Positions 60,633-64,000 of a stretch of DNA of 64,000 nt are shown here, piece by piece. The DNA is from Pseudomonas entomophila (GTDB lineage: Bacteria; Pseudomonadota; Gammaproteobacteria; Pseudomonadales; Pseudomonadaceae). A program made the position numbers and the translations under genes. Each line of letters begins with the position of its first letter. The first letter of the stretch is position 1. The notes under the pieces were generated by a model. The model did not search any database. It saw nothing but the letters and a program-made list of their open reading frames with translations, and was not told where the DNA came from. The stretch is from the NCBI RefSeq assembly GCF_013523125.1, contig NZ_JAAMQJ010000003.1, positions 145,239 to 209,238 on the forward strand, written 5' to 3'.

Positions 60633-61776
60633 GGGCCAGCACCTCGGATGGCTGACCCAGCACCGCCTGGTAATGCCCCAGCAAGCCGTTGACCACGGCA
60701 TCCCAGGCGTAATGCTGCTCGACATGGCGGCGTGCTTGTGCGCCCAGCTTGCGCGTACCCTCTTCGAAGGCTTCGCGTACCGCCTCGGCCATCGCACGGC
60801 CATCGTTGGGGCGGCAGAGCCGGCCACACTGGTCGTTGACCAGTTCGCTGAAGGCGCCGGCCCGCACGGCCACCACCGGGGTGCCGCTGGCCATGGCCTC
60901 GAGGATCACCAGGCCGAAGGTTTCCTGGTCGCCGGCATGCACCAGCAAGTCGGCGCTGGCCATCAGGCGCGCGACGTCCTGGGCAGGCGAGAAATGGTTG
61001 ATGACGCTGACGTTGTCGGGTACGGCGGTAGGCATGTTCGAGCCGACCAGCAGCAAGTGATAGGGCTTGCCCAGCTGACGCATGCAGTCGAGCAGCACCG
61101 GCAGGTTCTTTTCCCGCGAGCCGCGCCCGGCGAAGACCAACAGGCGCGCCGTGTCCGGGATGCCGAGCCGTGCCCGCAGCTGCGTGTCGCGTTGATCGGG
61201 GTGGAAGGTCGTCAGGTCGACGCCCAGGCGTTGCACGTGCACGTCCTTGACGCCCAGGCGGGTCAGCTTGTCCGCCATGACCTGGCTGGGCGCCAGCACG
61301 CGGTCGAAGTTGCCGTACAGCTTGCTGACGTAGGCTTCCACGTTGGGCGTGAACCAGCCGCCCATGCGGTTCTTGACCAGCAATGGCAGGTCGGAGTGGT
61401 AGAAGCCGATCACCGGTACATCGAGTTGGCGGCGCGCTTCCAGGGCGGCCCAGGCGGTGAAATAGGGGTCGCCGACCTCGATCAGGTCCGGCTGCAGGCG
61501 GCGCAGCACCTTGCACCAGGGCGCCAGCCGGACGGGGAAGCGGTAGCCGTTGCCGAAGGGCAGGGCCATGGCGGGCACCTTGTAGATGCCATTGGCGTCG
61601 CTGGGCTTGGGGCCGGGAATCAAAAGACTGTGTTGCACGCCTGGCATGGTGCCCAGGCGACGGTGCTTGGCATCGAGGTAAGTACGTACACCTCCGCTGG
61701 CCGGGGCGTAGAACATGGTGATGTCAGCGATGTGCACGATCAGCATCCCTCCGGGATCGTCTTGGTGGTCTGTCAT
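60625..61776 (-). CDS. GT4 family glycosyltransferase
   Basis: 383 residues from ATG 61776, or 373 from the internal ATG at 61746 giving MLIVHIADITMFYAPASGG, which resembles family starts better, but its GGAGG is too close. GT-B fold: N-lobe GVRTYLDAKH, C-lobe RGSREKNLPVLLDCM, and EX7E motif ETFGLVILE followed by ASGTPVVA. Related to mannosyltransferase-type enzymes by general pattern. First of three overlapping genes; substrate unknown. Confidence 0.87.
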   Translation of the reverse strand: MTDHQDDPGGMLIVHIADITMFYAPASGGVRTYLDAKHRRLGTMPGVQHSLLIPGPKPSDANGIYKVPAMALPFGNGYRFPVRLAPWCKVLRRLQPDLIEVGDPYFTAWAALEARRQLDVPVIGFYHSDLPLLVKNRMGGWFTPNVEAYVSKLYGNFDRVLAPSQVMADKLTRLGVKDVHVQRLGVDLTTFHPDQRDTQLRARLGIPDTARLLVFAGRGSREKNLPVLLDCMRQLGKPYHLLLVGSNMPTAVPDNVSVINHFSPAQDVARLMASADLLVHAGDQETFGLVILEAMASGTPVVAVRAGAFSELVNDQCGRLCRPNDGRAMAEAVREAFEEGTRKLGAQARRHVEQHYAWDAVVNGLLGHYQAVLGQPSEVLAHA

Positions 61777-61971
61777 CCGGCAGTAACAGTCCGGAGATGA
61801 CGCGCCTACCCATTGACCGTCCCGAAGGGTGATTTGTTCGATCGGCGAGACGGCTGCACGCCGCGAGTTGCGGCGGCGGCAGCGTCATGCGTACACGCGC
61901 GAAAGCCGATGCCTGCGCCAGGAAAGGCGTGCAGTTCCTCGCAAGCGTCTCACGCTCGCGTGCCGCTTGCC

Positions 61972-63846
61972 TCAGATCCTGAAACTGCCCACCAACTGCT
62001 TGAGTCGAGCCGCCTGCTGTTCCAGGTCGGTGCAGGCGCGCAGGGTGGCTTGCAGGTTCTCCACGCCTTCCTGGTTGAGCAGGTTGATCTCGTTGATGTC
62101 CATGTTGATCGAGTCGACCACGGCGGTCTGCTCTTCGGTGGCGGTTGCTACCGACTGGTTCATGCCATCGATCTCGCCGATACGCTGGGTCACGCTGCCC
62201 AGTCGCTCGCCCGCCTGGTTGGCGATCTCGACGCTGTCCTGGCTATGGCGCTGGCTCTGGCCCATGGTGTCGACCGACTCGCGCGCGCCGACCTGCAGCT
62301 CCTCGATCATCGTCTGCACCTGTTGCGCCGATTCTTGCGTACGGTGCGCCAGGTTGCGCACTTCATCGGCGACCACGGCGAAACCACGACCGGCTTCACC
62401 GGCCCGGGCCGCTTCGATCGCTGCGTTGAGCGCAAGCAGGTTGGTCTGCTGCGAGATGCTGGTGATCACCTCGAGGATCTGGCCGATGTTCACCGTCTTG
62501 CTGTTGAGCTGCTCGATGTGTCCGCTGGAGCTGACGATCAGGTCGGACAGGCGCGTCATCGCCTGGATGTTGCGATCCACCACCTGCTGGCCTTCTTCGG
62601 CCAGCAGGCGCGCCGAGGTGGCATGCTGGGACGCCTGGGCCGCGTTGTTGGCGATTTCCTGGGCCGCAGCGCCCAATTCGTTGATCGCGGCCGCCACGCT
62701 GTTGGTGCGGTTGGATTGCTCGTCCGAGTTGCTCATCGACGAGTTGGACGCGCTGACCACGCGCAGTGCCACTTCATTGACCTGCTCGGTGGCCGACGAC
62801 ACCTCGATGATGGAGGTGTGGATGCGCTCGACGAAGCGGTTGAAGGCCGTGCCCAGAATGCCGAACTCGTCCTGGTGGTGGATGCGCAGGCGTTTGGTCA
62901 GGTCGCCTTCGCCCTCGGCGATGTCTTCCATGGCCCGGGTCATGGTGTGCAGGGGCTGCATCAGCGCGCGAATCAGCAGGCCGAGCAGGGCGATGATGAT
63001 CACCACCGCCACCACCGTGGCGATCACCGCCGAGGTGCGGAAGGTGCTGAGCATGGCATAGGCATCGGCCTTGTCGACCGACAGGCCCACGTACCAGTTG
63101 GCGTTCGGCAGGCCCTTGACCGGGGTGAAGCTCAGCAGACGAGCCTTGCCATCGACGTCGACCTCATTCAGTTCCTGGGTCAGGCGCGGCGTTTGTCCAG
63201 GGAAGACGTCCGTCAGGGACTTCATCACCAGGTCGTGATCAGGGTGCACCAGGATCTTGCCCTAGTCGTTGACCAGAAACGCATAGCCCATGCCGCCAAA
63301 ATCCAGCGCGTTGATGATCTGCACCAGTCCGTCGAGCGCCAGGTCGCCACCGACCACGCCGATGTCACGCGAGACGTTGGAGAGGATACCGATGACCATC
63401 TTGTTGGTGGTCAGGTCGATATAGGGCTCGGTGAGGATCGCCCCACTGGCGTTCATGCCGTCCTTGTACCAGGGGCGGGTGCGCGGGTCATAGCCGGCCG
63501 GCATCGGCGAGTCGGGGCGCACGCTGAAGCGGCCATCGGTACGGCCCAGGTAGGCGGTGAGAAAGCTCGAGGTGACGGCCTTCTGGCCCATGAAGACTTC
63601 CGCGCTGTCTGGTGCCTGCGCGATGTTCTGCGCCAGGTTTTCCACCAACTTGATCCGGCCATCGAGCAGGTTACGGATGTTGGTCGACGTGGACTCGCCC
63701 ATCTCGTTCAGGTAGCTCTCCAGGTCGGCGCGGATCGCGTTGCGCTGGAGGTAGTCGTTGTACAGCGTGAACAGGGTGAAGGCGAGTATGACGATCAGTG
63801 ACGCCGCCAGCAGGATCTTGTGGCTGAATTTCAAGCTTTTGTTCAT
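61972..63846 (-). pseudogene. dCache chemoreceptor, PctA-like, interrupted by in-frame amber codon
   Basis: One frame of 625 codons with a single stop, TAG at 63264-63262 (codon 195). N-terminal part: MNKSLKFSHKILLAAS, membrane segment about 10-28, dCache domain with the amino-acid ligand motif Y119, R124, W126, Y127, Y142 and D168 (PctA 121/126/128/129/144/173 from memory). After the stop: [16 protein letters not shown], second membrane segment, HAMP, and a full methyl-accepting signalling domain ([20 protein letters not shown]). Intact homologues continue LVND-x-GKILVHP. An amino-acid chemotaxis receptor would be lost unless the stop is an error or suppressed. Confidence 0.85.
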
Positions 63847-64000
63847 GGCGTAATCGGTTCCGCAAGGGGATGGAACAGGGTATTCGAGCGGGTGGGATCG
63901 GCGCTCACCGCGCGCTGCCCGCATGTCGTTTCGGATTCGTTCCTGATATTCCGTCGGACATCGACAGGTGGTATCGGCTGGGGAGGGGGGAATCTTGAGG

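Overview
The window is a piece of a Pseudomonas chromosome, probably from a fluorescent, putida-like lineage. The evidence is high GC throughout; genus-typical proteins (MvaT, ColRS, BifA, XenB, DciA beside lpxC, PctA-type chemoreceptor); and a gene order that, from memory, follows the P. aeruginosa PA4411-PA4309 stretch almost gene for gene. There is no prophage, insertion sequence, CRISPR array, tRNA or rRNA that I can see. Nearly all of the window is core genome. The unusual material sits between genes.

Layout. 1-6.5 kb: end of the division and cell wall cluster (murC partial, ddlB, ftsQ, ftsA, ftsZ, lpxC). 6.5-12.6 kb: dciA (helicase loader) facing away from secA, then argJ and a Nudix-ThiE fusion. 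12.8-16.4 kb: minus-strand operon panE, sensor kinase, cobalamin adenosyltransferase. 16.4-24.1 kb: yajQ, mscS, an MdfA-like exporter abutting ampG, an alkyltransferase-like protein, a YdiY-like outer membrane protein, a HugZ-like protein and fxsA. 24.1-30.5 kb: groESL with a sigma-32-like promoter, a HicB antitoxin remnant, then colRS and a ColR-box-bearing methyltransferase / inaA / small exported protein operon. 30.5-35.6 kb: minus-strand operon of two imelysin lipoproteins, a di-heme oxidoreductase and a DUF1513 protein, likely iron-related. 35.8-44.4 kb: bifA, sodB, argO/argP, an SDR epimerase, a nonsense-interrupted coiled-coil gene, xenB and acpH. 44.7-50.2 kb: ornithine-lipid genes olsBA, yceI, a PLD-type cardiolipin synthase, a SnoaL-like protein, and a translationally coupled acetyltransferase-nitrilase pair. 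50.3-57.6 kb: class I fumarase, a ferredoxin-reductase, pykA, a TPR lipoprotein, a PilZ protein, sbcB and mvaT. 57.9-63.8 kb: purU, an overlapping three-gene envelope operon (glycosyltransferase, DUF2334 deacetylase, UPF0104 membrane protein), and an amino-acid chemoreceptor gene broken by an amber codon.

The most interesting signals are non-coding. A family of dispersed elements is built from tandem heptamers (GCTTGTA / CTTGCAG and complements), arranged as inverted arms around a core. There are three good copies and one remnant, one copy carrying 18 perfect units, and two sharing an evident common core. A second family of about 130-160 bp palindromic elements has two copies in opposite orientation, one with 34-bp perfect terminal inverted repeats. 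Two otherwise intact genes carry single in-frame stop codons (TGA at 41908, TAG at 63264-63262), both explainable as G-to-A changes on the given strand. A 16-bp perfect match to the remembered ColR consensus lies upstream of the methyltransferase gene.
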